Assembly: GCA_009886945.1 (NCBI GenBank)
Contig: QXYM01000053.1
Location: 1-57,075 of the forward strand
Length of the DNA stretch: 57,075 bases
DNA from: Litorivicinus sp.
GTDB lineage: Bacteria > Pseudomonadota > Gammaproteobacteria > Pseudomonadales > Litorivicinaceae
Reading direction: 5' to 3'
The position numbers and the translations under genes were made by a program. Shown here one piece after another: positions 23,155-31,994 of the stretch. Each line of letters starts with the position of its first letter. Position 1 is the stretch's first letter. The notes beneath the pieces are model-generated. The model did not search any database and was not told the origin of the DNA. It was given only the letters and a program-made list of their open reading frames with translations.

Positions 23155-24260
23155 GTGACAATCCGGAACTCTTAAAAATTCGGGAAGAAATTGATGCGAT
23201 TGATCAGCAAATCCAGACTTTGATCAACGCGCGAGCTGACTGCGCCATGCGAGTGGCTGAAGTGAAACAAGCGGAAATGGCCAAGACCGGTGAAGCGCCG
23301 GTCTATTACCGACCTGAGCGCGAGGCACAAGTGCTAGCTCGAGTCATGGAGCGTAATGAAGGCCCGCTACCAAAAGAAGAAGTGGCTCGAATTTTTCGTG
23401 AAATCATGTCCGGTTGTTTGGCACTCGAACGACCGCTGGCAGTGGGATATTTGGGCCCGATTGGGACCTTTACAGAAGCGGCTGCGTTAAAACACTTTGG
23501 CCATGCGGTGGATACGCGACCATTGACGACGATTTCAGAGGTGTTCAGGGATGTGGATGCTGGAAATCTCGATTACGGCGTAGTGCCGATTGAGAATTCA
23601 ACTGAAGGGATGGTGACCCATACCTTGGAATGTTTCTTGGATTCACCGCTGGTGATTTGTGGTGAAGTGGAAATGCGGATCCATCAAGCACTCATGGTCA
23701 AGCCAGGTCTTGAGATCAGTCGCATTCAGACCGTCTACTCTCATCAACAAAGTTTAGCGCAATGTCGTTTGTGGCTTGATGCAAACTTGCCGGGTGCGGA
23801 GCGCAAGACAGTTTCTTCCAATGCTGAGGCGGCTCGTCTGGTATCGGAATCAAACCTCAATGATGGTTTGGCGGCTGTGGCCGGAGAGCGAGCGGCAGAG
23901 ACCTATGGGTTATCAACGGTGGCGGGATCGATCGAAGATCGTCCGGATAACACCACTCGCTTCCTAGTCATTGGCAAGCAATCGACGGAACCTTCCGGGC
24001 GAGATAAGACCTCACTGATTGTTTCTGTGAAAAATGAACCCGGCGCCTTGTATCGGCTACTTGAGCCGTTCGAGCGTCATGGGATCGATATGACGCGATT
24101 GGAATCTCGTCCATCGCACTCTGGTATCTGGTCCTATCGGTTTTTTATCGACTTTCAAGGGCACGCCGATGATCAGGCGGTGCAGACCTTCCTCGATGAG
24201 ATTCGGGCACAATCAGCGGAGCTTAAGATCTTGGGCTCCTACCCAAGAGCGGTTTTATGA
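23151..24260 (+). CDS. pheA: Bifunctional chorismate mutase / prephenate dehydratase PheA
   Basis: 369 residues. The N-terminal AroQ-type chorismate mutase (about 5-95, with LLKIREEIDAIDQQI) is followed by prephenate dehydratase (about 96-270, GYLGPIGTFTEAAALKHFG through the TTRFLVIG motif) and an ACT domain (about 280-369, with ESRPS and GALY) that senses phenylalanine. It gives phenylpyruvate for Phe synthesis. GTG at 23151 overlaps the serC stop (GTGA). The next gene continues the aromatic pathway with a four-base overlap. Confidence 0.96.
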   Translation: MSDNPELLKIREEIDAIDQQIQTLINARADCAMRVAEVKQAEMAKTGEAPVYYRPEREAQVLARVMERNEGPLPKEEVARIFREIMSGCLALERPLAVGYLGPIGTFTEAAALKHFGHAVDTRPLTTISEVFRDVDAGNLDYGVVPIENSTEGMVTHTLECFLDSPLVICGEVEMRIHQALMVKPGLEISRIQTVYSHQQSLAQCRLWLDANLPGAERKTVSSNAEAARLVSESNLNDGLAAVAGERAAETYGLSTVAGSIEDRPDNTTRFLVIGKQSTEPSGRDKTSLIVSVKNEPGALYRLLEPFERHGIDMTRLESRPSHSGIWSYRFFIDFQGHADDQAVQTFLDEIRAQSAELKILGSYPRAVL

Positions 24261-26467
24261 AACGACTCACGGTCATCGGTCTTGGGTTGATCGGTGCTTC
24301 TTGCTGCGCGGCGCTGAAAAAACGGTCGACAGAATGGCTGATTTCAGGCTATTCACGGACTGAAGCAACGCGTCAACAAGCGCTTGCAAAGGGCCTCATT
24401 GATCAAAGTTTTGACAGGATCAGTGATGCTGTCGCGGACGCTGACTTGGTGTTGATTGCCGTTCCAATGGGGCAATTTTTAACAGTTGTTCAAGCGGTGA
24501 GTGAAGCGCGTCCGGATCATTCTGTGGTGACAGATGCTGGATCGACCAAAGGCAGTGTGATTCGTGATTTAGCAACAGTCTACGGAACCACGCCGTCTTG
24601 GTTTGTCCCCGGTCATCCAATCGCCGGGAGCGAACAAAGCGGTGTTGATGCCGCCAATCCTGATTTGTATGTTGATCATCAAGTCATTCTGACCCCAGAC
24701 TCGCAAACCGCAGTCGACGCGATTGATCTGGTGTCCGCATTTTGGTCCAGTCTCGGTGCCTCGGTCTCAACCATGGATGTCGAGCGGCATGACGAGGTGC
24801 TGGCCTTGACCAGTCATCTTCCGCACGTTTTAGCGTTCAATTTGGTGCATGCTTTGTCGGATGATGATGAGCATCTTGAGATTTTTCGCTACGCGGCTGG
24901 TGGTTTTCGGGACTTCACTCGGGTCGCAGCCAGTGATCCAACCATGTGGCGAGACATCAGCCTAGCCAATCGCGAGGCGATTCTGGGTGGCATTGATCGT
25001 TTTGCTGAGCGGTTGGGTGAAATGCGTCAAGCCATTGCATCCGGCGATGGAGAGTGGCTGATGCGAAGTTTTGAAAGAGCGCGGACAGCTCGCAAATTAT
25101 TTTCCTCATTAACTGATCAAGGAGTTCATCCGGTGACGGATACCCATCCTTCTGTTTTTACAATCACTGAAGCTCAACAGGGAATTCATGGAACCATTCG
25201 AGTCCCTGGCGATAAGTCCATTTCACATCGCTCGATTATGCTCGGAGCTCTGGCCGATGGTGTGACCACCGTCGATGGGTTTCTGGAAGGAGAGGATGCC
25301 ATCGCCACTGTTCAGGCGTTTCGTGACATGGGTGTGCAGATCGATGGACCGATCGACGGGCGAGTGACGGTGCATGGTGTTGGTCGGGATGGACTGAAGG
25401 CTCCAGCAGCGCCTCTGTATATGGGCAATTCGGGAACATCCATGCGTCTCCTGTCTGGCATTCTCGCCGGACAGTCGTTTGACTCTGAGCTCACGGGTGA
25501 TACCTCGCTCTCTCGGCGTCCAATGCGACGGGTCAGTGATCCGCTGTCGCGATTGGGTGCGGTGATTCAAACCTCTGAGGATGGGACGCCACCTGTTCAA
25601 ATTTCCGGTAGTCGTCCCCTCACGGGCTGTCACACCGAGATGCAGGTGGCGAGCGCGCAAGTCAAATCGGCGTTGTTACTGGCTGGACTCTATGCCGATG
25701 GGGAAACCAGTGTGACTGAGCCTGCACCCACCCGAGATCATACGGAACGGATGCTTCAGGGATTTGGGTATCCGGTCAGGCGAGATGGAGCGACCGCATC
25801 AGTGGTTGGCGGAGGCCGTTTGACAGCCTGTCATATTGACGTGCCATCTGATATTTCCTCAGCGGCATTTTTCTTAGTGGCTGCATCCATTGTTCCAGGA
25901 TCAGACTTGACTGTATCGCACGTGGGAATCAATCCCACTCGAGTGGGGATTCTTGAAATTTTGAAATTAATGGGTGCCAAGATCGAAGTGTTGAATGCAC
26001 GCGAAGTTGGCGGCGAGCCAGTTGCGGATTTGCGTGTGCTCTCTGCTCCCCTGCATGGTATTGACGTTCCAGAGGCGTTGGTTCCTCTTGCGATTGATGA
26101 ATTTCCTGTGCTGTTTGTTGCGGCCTGCTGTGCAACGGGGCAAACCCGGGTGACGGGTGCGGAAGAACTCCGGGTGAAAGAGTCTGACCGAATTCAGAGT
26201 ATGGTCGATGGATTAAGTGCCTTGGGTGTTGTCATTGAGGGAACCCCTGATGGCGCTGTGATTCAGGGTGGTGGACCGGATTTCCGATTTGCAGGAGGTT
26301 CGGTTGAGGCTCATGAGGATCATCGAATCGCAATGGCTTTCAGTGTTGCGGGTCTCGTGAGTCGCGAGCCGATTGTGGTCAACGATTGTGCGAACGTTGC
26401 CACAAGTTTTCCGAATTTTGTGGGTCTTGCTCGCGAGACTGGTTTTCCGTTGACTGTGTCATCGTGA
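24257..26467 (+). CDS. Fused prephenate dehydrogenase TyrA / EPSP synthase AroA
   Basis: 736 residues in two enzymes. Residues 1-290 are a TyrA-type dehydrogenase with NAD(P) motif VIGLGLIGASC and the GHPIAGSE segment. Residues about 300-736 are AroA, with GDKSISHRSIMLGALA, LYMGNSGTSMRLLSG and the KESDRI motif. The fusion supplies both 5-enolpyruvylshikimate-3-phosphate for chorismate and the tyrosine branch. The same fusion is known in Pseudomonas and related bacteria. The start overlaps pheA and the end overlaps cmk (GTGA). Confidence 0.95.
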   Translation: MKRLTVIGLGLIGASCCAALKKRSTEWLISGYSRTEATRQQALAKGLIDQSFDRISDAVADADLVLIAVPMGQFLTVVQAVSEARPDHSVVTDAGSTKGSVIRDLATVYGTTPSWFVPGHPIAGSEQSGVDAANPDLYVDHQVILTPDSQTAVDAIDLVSAFWSSLGASVSTMDVERHDEVLALTSHLPHVLAFNLVHALSDDDEHLEIFRYAAGGFRDFTRVAASDPTMWRDISLANREAILGGIDRFAERLGEMRQAIASGDGEWLMRSFERARTARKLFSSLTDQGVHPVTDTHPSVFTITEAQQGIHGTIRVPGDKSISHRSIMLGALADGVTTVDGFLEGEDAIATVQAFRDMGVQIDGPIDGRVTVHGVGRDGLKAPAAPLYMGNSGTSMRLLSGILAGQSFDSELTGDTSLSRRPMRRVSDPLSRLGAVIQTSEDGTPPVQISGSRPLTGCHTEMQVASAQVKSALLLAGLYADGETSVTEPAPTRDHTERMLQGFGYPVRRDGATASVVGGGRLTACHIDVPSDISSAAFFLVAASIVPGSDLTVSHVGINPTRVGILEILKLMGAKIEVLNAREVGGEPVADLRVLSAPLHGIDVPEALVPLAIDEFPVLFVAACCATGQTRVTGAEELRVKESDRIQSMVDGLSALGVVIEGTPDGAVIQGGGPDFRFAGGSVEAHEDHRIAMAFSVAGLVSREPIVVNDCANVATSFPNFVGLARETGFPLTVSS

Positions 26468-27141
26468 CTGTGCCTGTCATTACCATTGATGGCCCGAGCG
26501 GGGCTGGAAAAGGAACGGTTGCACGATGCATTGCGCTAGAACTCGGTTTTCACTTATTAGATTCAGGTGCGATCTATCGCATTCTCGGTCTGGCGGCGAC
26601 GGACAATCGAATTGCATTTGATGACATTCCATCGCTTGTGGAACTCGCCAATTCACTCGAATTAAGCTTTCCCTACGACAAGAATCACACGGATGTCGTG
26701 CTCAATGGTGTGTCGGTGGGCCAGAAGCTGAGGACTCAAATGGTTGCGGATGCCGCCAGCCAAGTGGCGATTCATCCGCCGGTTCGAAGTGCACTGATGG
26801 ATCTCCAGCGCCGTCAGGCAAGGCTTCCAGGTCTTGTTGGAGATGGCCGAGACCTTGGCACGATTGTCTTTCCAAACGCCGAATTAAAGATTTTTTTGGA
26901 TGCCAGTGTCGAGGTTCGTGCGGAGCGTCGGTATTTAGAATTAATTGAGTCTGGTCAAATAGTTGAGCGTTCCGTTATACTACGCGACCTCGAAATTCGG
27001 GACGTCCGAGATCGAACGCGTCCAGTCGCACCCTTGGTGCCGGCAACCGATGCGTCCGTGATTGATAGTTCGGAGAAAACTGTAGCCGATGTGGTCGCAG
27101 AAACACGAGACCTGTGCCGGGCCAAAGGCTTGATGCAGTAA
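26464..27141 (+). CDS. cmk: Cytidylate kinase
   Basis: 225 residues, the normal length. It phosphorylates CMP and dCMP. The P-loop is GPSGAGKGT (10-18), and the GDGRDLGTIVFPNAELKIFLDA segment is typical of the family. The start is GTG at 26464, overlapping the tyrA/aroA stop; the ATG at 26386 would add 26 unrelated residues. cmk-rpsA is a conserved pair. A TATACT sequence at 26976-26981 inside cmk could be an internal rpsA promoter, but it lacks a good -35. Confidence 0.95.
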   Translation: MTVPVITIDGPSGAGKGTVARCIALELGFHLLDSGAIYRILGLAATDNRIAFDDIPSLVELANSLELSFPYDKNHTDVVLNGVSVGQKLRTQMVADAASQVAIHPPVRSALMDLQRRQARLPGLVGDGRDLGTIVFPNAELKIFLDASVEVRAERRYLELIESGQIVERSVILRDLEIRDVRDRTRPVAPLVPATDASVIDSSEKTVADVVAETRDLCRAKGLMQ

Positions 27142-27147
27142 ATGTCA

Positions 27148-27234
27148 GATTTCAGTGGTGACATCAGCAACGAAGCTCACTGAAATCAAAAAACCAACTC
27201 CGTTTGGGCTGATCAGACGGACGGCGTGAAGCCG
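27148..27234 (+). promoter_or_regulatory. rpsA leader with three consecutive hairpins
   Basis: Three hairpins follow one another between cmk and rpsA. The first pairs GATTTCAGTG (27148-27157) with CACTGAAATC (27178-27187), ten perfect pairs. The second pairs CCGTTTG (27200-27206) with CAGACGG (27214-27220), with one G-U. The third pairs CGGC (27222-27225) with GCCG (27231-27234) around GTGAA. A-rich stretches separate or follow them. This matches the three-hairpin, A/U-separated rpsA initiation region through which S1 represses its own translation in gammaproteobacteria (known). AGGA at 27242-27245 is the likely ribosome site. Confidence 0.6.
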
Positions 27235-27252
27235 AAAAAATAGGATAGATGA

Positions 27253-28938
27253 ATGAGCGAAACTTTCGCAGAACTCTTTGAACAGAGTCTAAACGACATC
27301 GATATGACTCCGGGCGCTATTGTTGACGCCACCGTTGTCGCCATTGAACCAGACTTCGTGATTGTCAACGCAGGTCTGAAATCTGAGGGAGCGATCCCAA
27401 GATCACAATTCATGAACGAATCCGGGGAATTGGCTATCGCTATTGGCGATTCAGTCAAGGTTGCCTTGGACGCGGTTGAAGACGGTTTTGGTGCCACACG
27501 CCTGTCTCGCGAAAAAGCGAAGCGTGCAGAAGCGTGGATCGACCTTGAGAAAGCGCATGAAGAGACTGCAGTCGTCATGGGTATCATCAACGGAAAGGTC
27601 AAAGGTGGATTCACAGTTGATCTCGCCGGGATCAGAGCGTTCCTGCCAGGATCCTTGGTTGATGTCCGTCCCGTGCGTGATGTCGCTCATTTAGAAGGCA
27701 AAGAACTCGAATTTAAGGTGATCAAGCTGGATCAGCGCCGGAACAACGTTGTTGTCTCGCGTCGCGCTGTGCTTGAGCAAGAGAACTCTGAAGAGCGCGA
27801 AGCGCTGCTTGAGAATCTGGTTGAAGGCCAGGCAGTGAAGGGTATCGTGAAGAACCTCACTGACTACGGTGCGTTCGTTGACTTAGGTGGTGTTGATGGT
27901 TTACTGCACATCACTGACATGTCGTGGAAGCGCATTAAACATCCATCAGAAGTCGTCGCTGTTGGTGACGAAGTGGATGTGAAGGTCTTGAAGTTTGACC
28001 GTGAGCGTAACCGTGTTTCTCTTGGCTTGAAGCAGCTTGGCGAAGATCCATGGATCGAAATCAAGAATCGCTACCCAGTCAATACGCGCGTCAATGCGCG
28101 GATCACGAACCTCACAGATTACGGCTGTTTTGCTGAGATCGAAGAAGGTGTTGAGGGTCTCGTGCACGTGTCTGAGATGGATTGGACCAATAAGAATGTT
28201 CATCCGTCGAAGATTGTGTCTTTGGGTGACGAAGTGGAAGTCATGGTTCTTGACATTGATGAAGAGCGTCGTCGCATTTCACTCGGTATCAAGCAATGTA
28301 AAGTTAATCCATGGGAAGCATTCTCTGCGACACATGCGAAAGGCGGAAAAGTGTCCGGTCCGATTAAGTCGATCACTGACTTCGGTGTCTTCATCGGTCT
28401 TGACGGCGGCATTGATGGCTTGATCCATTTGTCGGATCTCTCGTGGTCAGAGCCAGGTGAAGTTGCGGTTCGTAACTTCAAGAAGGGTGAAGATCTTGAA
28501 GCGGTCATCTTGGCAGTGGATCCAGAGCGCGAGCGTATTTCATTGGGTGTGAAGCAGTTGGAAGAAGACCCAATGGGTGGATTCTTGTCTGGTACCGAGA
28601 AAGGCGCAGTGGTCAAAGGAACTGTGACCGAAGTTGAGCCAAAGCAAGCGCTGGTTGATCTTGGTGACGGAGTCGTTGCGATTCTGAAAGCATCAGAATT
28701 GTCTCGTGATCGTGTGGAAGATGCTCGCAACGTGTTGAACGTTGGCGATGAAATCGAAGCGAAGATTTCGAATGTTGATCGTAAGACGCGCCAGATTTCA
28801 TTGTCAGTTCGTGCAATGGAAGAAGCCGAAGAGAAGGAAGCCATGCGTAACCTGAATGAAGCACCCGCTGAAGAAGGTGACGTTGGTCCTACAACGATCG
28901 GTGAGCTCATCAAAGCTCAGATGGAAGGCCGAGAGTAA
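27253..28938 (+). CDS. rpsA: 30S ribosomal protein S1
   Basis: 561 residues with six S1 RNA-binding repeats, as in gammaproteobacteria. The first two are diverged ribosome-binding repeats, and the last four show the [17 protein letters not shown] or [18 protein letters not shown] pattern. It binds mRNA and helps start translation. ATG at 27253 follows AGGA by seven bases; another ATG at 27249 is out of frame. Base use is more regular than in its neighbours, as expected for a highly expressed gene. Confidence 0.98.
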   Translation: MSETFAELFEQSLNDIDMTPGAIVDATVVAIEPDFVIVNAGLKSEGAIPRSQFMNESGELAIAIGDSVKVALDAVEDGFGATRLSREKAKRAEAWIDLEKAHEETAVVMGIINGKVKGGFTVDLAGIRAFLPGSLVDVRPVRDVAHLEGKELEFKVIKLDQRRNNVVVSRRAVLEQENSEEREALLENLVEGQAVKGIVKNLTDYGAFVDLGGVDGLLHITDMSWKRIKHPSEVVAVGDEVDVKVLKFDRERNRVSLGLKQLGEDPWIEIKNRYPVNTRVNARITNLTDYGCFAEIEEGVEGLVHVSEMDWTNKNVHPSKIVSLGDEVEVMVLDIDEERRRISLGIKQCKVNPWEAFSATHAKGGKVSGPIKSITDFGVFIGLDGGIDGLIHLSDLSWSEPGEVAVRNFKKGEDLEAVILAVDPERERISLGVKQLEEDPMGGFLSGTEKGAVVKGTVTEVEPKQALVDLGDGVVAILKASELSRDRVEDARNVLNVGDEIEAKISNVDRKTRQISLSVRAMEEAEEKEAMRNLNEAPAEEGDVGPTTIGELIKAQMEGRE

Positions 28939-28950
28939 TCCGGCAACTGA

Positions 28951-28969
28951 GGCCGGGCACTGCCCGGCC
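28951..28969 (+). promoter_or_regulatory. Strong intercistronic hairpin between rpsA and ihfB
   Basis: GGCCGGGC (28951-28958) pairs perfectly with GCCCGGCC (28962-28969) around a three-base loop. There is no T-run after it, so it is not a standard intrinsic terminator. It may stabilise the rpsA transcript or lower the expression of ihfB. ihfB begins 17 bases further on. Confidence 0.5.
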
Positions 28970-28986
28970 AGACATCGGAAGGTCAT

Positions 28987-29298
28987 ATGTCAGGTATTAC
29001 TAAGTCGATGCTGATCGAACGCATCGCAACACGCTACCCAACATTACCTCCTAAAGATGTGGAATTAGCTGTGAAGGCAATTTTCGATCGCATGAGCCGA
29101 CAATTGGTTGAAGGTGGTCGAATTGAGTTACGGGGATTTGGATCCTTTTCCTTACACAAGCGTAAAGCGCGTGTGGGTCGTAATCCAAAGACCGGTGAGT
29201 CAGTGGTTTTGGATTCCAAAGCCGTTCCGCACTTTAAGCCGGGTAAAGAGCTGCGCGAAGCAGTCAACACTGCATTTCTGGAATCCCGGAAAGCATGA
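28987..29298 (+). CDS. ihfB: Integration host factor subunit beta
   Basis: 103 residues of the HU/IHF fold. With IhfA (42714-43019 in this window) it makes the sequence-specific DNA-bending heterodimer. The DNA-clasping arm carries [24 protein letters not shown] with the intercalating proline. The N-terminus [14 protein letters not shown] is typical of the beta subunit. It follows rpsA as in most gammaproteobacteria, and its stop overlaps lapA by four bases. Confidence 0.96.
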   Translation: MSGITKSMLIERIATRYPTLPPKDVELAVKAIFDRMSRQLVEGGRIELRGFGSFSLHKRKARVGRNPKTGESVVLDSKAVPHFKPGKELREAVNTAFLESRKA

Positions 29299-29534
29299 AA
29301 TTAGTCAAACGGCTGGTCACTTTCTTTGGGGTCGTTACCCTGTTAGTGACCGGTTGTGTGCTCTATCTCTTTAATTCAGATCCTGTTGTTATTGACCTAG
29401 TCTGGTTGCAAATTCCCGCGACGAGTCTTGCTGTGGTGTTGATCGCGACGTTTTTCATCGGCGTGGTCACCGGTGCGATTTTTGTGCTGTTGGCATCGAT
29501 CATGCCCACTAAGCGGAAACCGCTTGATGGCTGA
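29295..29534 (+). CDS. lapA: LapA family membrane protein (DUF1049)
   Basis: 79 residues with two membrane helices (about 8-27 and 42-67) flanking a short [16 protein letters not shown] loop, the conserved LapA core. In E. coli LapA works with LapB in the assembly and control of lipopolysaccharide. Here lapB is missing from its usual place: pyrF starts within the last eight bases of lapA. The start overlaps the ihfB stop. Confidence 0.85.
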   Translation: MKLVKRLVTFFGVVTLLVTGCVLYLFNSDPVVIDLVWLQIPATSLAVVLIATFFIGVVTGAIFVLLASIMPTKRKPLDG

Positions 29535-30216
29535 TCAACGCATTATTGTTGCGCTTGATGTGTCAACGACCGCCGAATTAAAGGACTTGGTCGCAAAGAT
29601 CCCGAACAAGCATTGCCGAGTCAAAATCGGGAAAGAGCTCTTTACATCAGTCGGACCTCTCGCAGTGGACATTTGTCATGGCGCTGGTTTGGACGTTTTT
29701 TTAGATCTGAAATTCCACGACATCCCAAACACCTGTGCGAAAGCAGTCCTTGCAGCAGCGCGCTTAGGGGTTTGGATGACGAATGTGCATTGCGCCGGCG
29801 GGGCCGACATGATGCGAGCGGCTCGCGAGATTCTCGACGGTCAAGCGCATCGACCCCTATTGATTGGAGTGACAGTCCTGACCAGTATGTCTCAACAGGA
29901 TCTGCTGGAGACAGGTGTGGAACGAGATCTTGAGGTTCAGGTGGACCATTTGGCTCGCTTGGCTCAGCAATCGGGCTTGGATGGTGTCGTCTGTTCAGCT
30001 CAAGAAACCCAACGATTACGTCAATCTCTCGGTAATCCATTCTGTTTGGTAACACCAGGCATTCGGCCGAGTTGGTCGGCTCAAGATGATCAAACCCGAA
30101 TTGTGACGCCTAGCGAGGCGATCAAGAATGGTTCGGATTATTTGGTGATTGGTCGTCCGATCACGGCCTCGGCTGATCCTGAGCAATCGATTGCGAAAAT
30201 TATCGCCGAACTCTGA
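29527..30216 (+). CDS. pyrF: Orotidine 5'-phosphate decarboxylase
   Basis: 229 residues, the usual length. It catalyses the last step of UMP synthesis. The catalytic DxKxxD set is D60, K62 and D65 in LDLKFHDIPNT. The phosphate-binding end VTPGIRPSW and GSDYLVIGRPIT are also present. ATG at 29527 gives the family start [11 protein letters not shown]; an upstream ATG at 29473 lies inside lapA and adds unrelated residues. It overlaps lapA by eight bases. Confidence 0.96.
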   Translation: MADQRIIVALDVSTTAELKDLVAKIPNKHCRVKIGKELFTSVGPLAVDICHGAGLDVFLDLKFHDIPNTCAKAVLAAARLGVWMTNVHCAGGADMMRAAREILDGQAHRPLLIGVTVLTSMSQQDLLETGVERDLEVQVDHLARLAQQSGLDGVVCSAQETQRLRQSLGNPFCLVTPGIRPSWSAQDDQTRIVTPSEAIKNGSDYLVIGRPITASADPEQSIAKIIAEL

Positions 30217-30262
30217 CTATTGGCTCATCGATTTCGTCAGCAGAGCCTAGTCGTTTCATTAG

Positions 30263-30277
30263 CCTCCTCTCAGGAGG
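30263..30277 (+). promoter_or_regulatory. Hairpin that masks the Shine-Dalgarno of the ComEA-like gene
   Basis: CCTCCT (30263-30268), loop CTC, and AGGAGG (30272-30277) form a perfect six-pair hairpin. The right arm is a full-consensus Shine-Dalgarno placed six bases before the ATG at 30284. The left arm is its exact complement. Such a fold would hide the ribosome site unless opened; its regulatory role is inferred. Confidence 0.5.
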
Positions 30278-30283
30278 TCTTTC

Positions 30284-30601
30284 ATGAAATCATTATTGCT
30301 TGGATTGATGCTCTCGGCAGTGTCAATGGTCGGACTTGCCGGGTCTGTTGATCTGAATACAGCAACTGCTGCAGAGATTGCCAAACACCTGCATGGAATC
30401 GGTTTGGCTAAAGCCCAGAAGATTATTGAATATCGACAACGGTTTGGCCCCATTGATACCCCGGAGGAGCTCTTGGTGATCAAGGGAATCGGGGAAAAGA
30501 CGTTGGAAAAAAATCGTTCTCGAATGATCACGCGATTGATTCAGCCGGCGGCACCAAGAAATCCTGAGTCAGGTCTTGACGAAGGACCCTCGAATCATTA
30601 A
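30284..30601 (+). CDS. ComEA-like helix-hairpin-helix protein
   Basis: 105 residues. A signal peptide (1-19, MKSLLLGLMLSAVSMVGLAG) is followed by a ComEA-type helix-hairpin-helix pair (about 22-88: SVDLNTATAAEIAKHLHGIG, then PIDTPEELLVIKGIGEKTL) and a short polar tail. Secreted or periplasmic ComEA proteins bind incoming double-stranded DNA during uptake; small single-domain versions are common in gammaproteobacteria. The Shine-Dalgarno AGGAGG is perfect but sits in a hairpin. Tyrosine- and DNA-uptake partner genes are not nearby, so a competence role is inferred from the domain only. Confidence 0.82.
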   Translation: MKSLLLGLMLSAVSMVGLAGSVDLNTATAAEIAKHLHGIGLAKAQKIIEYRQRFGPIDTPEELLVIKGIGEKTLEKNRSRMITRLIQPAAPRNPESGLDEGPSNH

Positions 30602-30621
30602 AGTTCGCGGCCATCCTGAGT

Positions 30622-30697
30622 TCCGCGATAGCTCAGTTGGTAGAGCAGAAGACTGTTAATCTTTTGGTCGCAGGTTCGAGTCCTGCTCGCGGAGCCA
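30622..30697 (+). tRNA. tRNA-Asn (anticodon GTT)
   Basis: 76 bases including an encoded CCA. The acceptor stem TCCGCGA pairs with TCGCGGA at 30687-30693, and the discriminator is G. The D loop has AGCTCAGTTGGTAGAGC, the anticodon loop CTGTTAA gives GTT, and the T arm has GGTTCGAGTCC. It starts 20 bases after the ComEA-like gene, and I see no tRNA-type promoter directly in front of it, so it may be co-transcribed. Confidence 0.97.
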
Positions 30698-30838
30698 ATC
30701 TCCTTGATTTTCTTTTGACGATATGACTCTTTCGGTGATCTGTCGTTGCTTTTAGCTCGTATGAATTTCCTGTAGCCTTGCACAGCGAAGCGGCACAGAC
30801 GCTGCGTGATTGGACTGAATAGATTTCACGGTGATCGC

Positions 30839-31408
30839 ATGAACTTGTTGTTAATTTCCCTTTTAATTTTGATGCCCGAGATTGCTCTTGCGCACGCACC
30901 TGAGGGTGCTGGTGGCGGGTTTGTCACTGGATTTTTGCATCCCATTATGGGTGTTGATCACCTTGTAGCCATGGTCGCTGTGGGTCTTTGGGGAGCGTTC
31001 CTCGGTGAACGCGCGCTCTGGATATTACCGATTGTGTTTCCATCGATCATGGCCGTTGGTGCAGCCTTCGGTATCGTTGGTCTCGAGATTCCATTGGTTG
31101 AATTTGTGATTGCATTGTCCGGTATCGTGCTTGGGGCGCTTATTGCCTTACGTGTGCGAGCGCCGTTGGCAATCGCAATGGTGTTGGTTGGGATTTTTGC
31201 GATTTTTCATGGCTATGCTCACGGTGTTGAAATGCCTGAACAGATCAGCGCAATCACTTATTCTGCAGGATTTGTCATTGGGACAGGGCTGTTGCACTTG
31301 GCTGGAGTTGCGATTGGCTTCGCAACGCGCTTGCCTCGGGGTGAGCTCTTAGTGCGGGGATGCGGCGGAGTCATTTCAGCGATTGGTTTGAGTTATCTTG
31401 TTGGGTAA
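30839..31408 (+). CDS. HupE/UreJ family nickel or cobalt permease
   Basis: 189 residues. A signal peptide (1-16) would leave a mature protein starting at or near HAPEG. Six or so membrane helices follow, with the family motif HPIMGVDHLVAMVAVGLWG (about 35-53) and a second FHGYAHGVEMP (about 124-134). Histidines in both motifs bind the metal. HupE/UreJ proteins import Ni or Co; no hydrogenase, urease or cobalamin gene lies in this window, so the metal cannot be told. ATG at 30839 is chosen over 30806 because it gives a clean signal peptide. The 141 bases upstream, back to tRNA-Asn, hold no site I can support. Confidence 0.85.
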   Translation: MNLLLISLLILMPEIALAHAPEGAGGGFVTGFLHPIMGVDHLVAMVAVGLWGAFLGERALWILPIVFPSIMAVGAAFGIVGLEIPLVEFVIALSGIVLGALIALRVRAPLAIAMVLVGIFAIFHGYAHGVEMPEQISAITYSAGFVIGTGLLHLAGVAIGFATRLPRGELLVRGCGGVISAIGLSYLVG

Positions 31409-31994
31409 AGCAACACTTGCGATCGCGCTCTTTGCGCAGGCATCGCAGTCTTGGGCGCATGCGCTTGGAACAGATCCCACCGTGATTGAGCGTATTGATG
31501 CTGGGCTCATGTTGCCCTCTGAGTTGAGCTTGGTTTGGATCGTTTGGCTGATATTTGGATTGTGGATTGTCCAAAATCTTGATCAGGCTGCTTATTTTTT
31601 TAGCGGTGCAGTAGTCGGTATCACCTGCTCTTTGTTGATGGGCGCTGTTGGTGTTGATGTCACATTGCCGGCGCTCCTGATGGCATTGGTGGTTGCAGCG
31701 TGGATGTGCGTTGGTCGAACAACTCCCGCGCTTGTCTCAGCCAGTGTCGTCGCGATACTCAGTGCAGCTTCGATGATGATGGTCTTTTCGGTACACGCTG
31801 ATCTGTCTGGTGATCAATTGATTCGAATTGTCGCTTCTGTTTCTATGTTGTTTGGAGCGAGCTTCTTTGGTGGTTTGTTTAAGCAAATCCAACTGTGGTT
31901 GCCAACGCAGACACCGATCGGGATTCGGATTCTCTCGAGTTGGATGGTGGCATTGATCGCGATTCAACTTGCGATGCATGTGATGACTCCATGA
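31398..31994 (+). CDS. Unknown multi-spanning membrane protein downstream of the HupE-type gene
   Basis: 198 residues, not recognised. A signal peptide-like start (about 1-20, ending near WAHALG) leaves a mature N-terminus beginning close to His, like its HupE neighbour. About five hydrophobic segments follow. The HPxxGxDH and FHGxAHG metal motifs of HupE are absent. The start is TTG at 31398, inside the last 11 bases of the HupE-type gene, and its stop overlaps uvrB (ATGA), so the frame is well bounded. It may be a partner subunit or a diverged, metal-motif-free relative of HupE (inference). Confidence 0.6.
   Translation: MLGKATLAIALFAQASQSWAHALGTDPTVIERIDAGLMLPSELSLVWIVWLIFGLWIVQNLDQAAYFFSGAVVGITCSLLMGAVGVDVTLPALLMALVVAAWMCVGRTTPALVSASVVAILSAASMMMVFSVHADLSGDQLIRIVASVSMLFGASFFGGLFKQIQLWLPTQTPIGIRILSSWMVALIAIQLAMHVMTP

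Noticed and set aside
26386-26463. Longer cmk reading from ATG 26386.
   Set aside because: The extra 26 residues are the out-of-frame end of tyrA/aroA, and GTG 26464 gives the proper family N-terminus.
26976-26981. TATACT within cmk as an rpsA promoter.
   Set aside because: No acceptable -35 at 16-18 bases; mentioned only in the cmk entry.
28200-28913. A 237-codon minus-strand open frame inside rpsA.
   Set aside because: Ser/Thr-rich shadow of the repeated S1 domains; rpsA is certain on the other strand.
31895-31990. Longer uvrB reading from 31895.
   Set aside because: It lies in the preceding membrane gene, is acidic and unlike UvrB; ATG 31991 fits.
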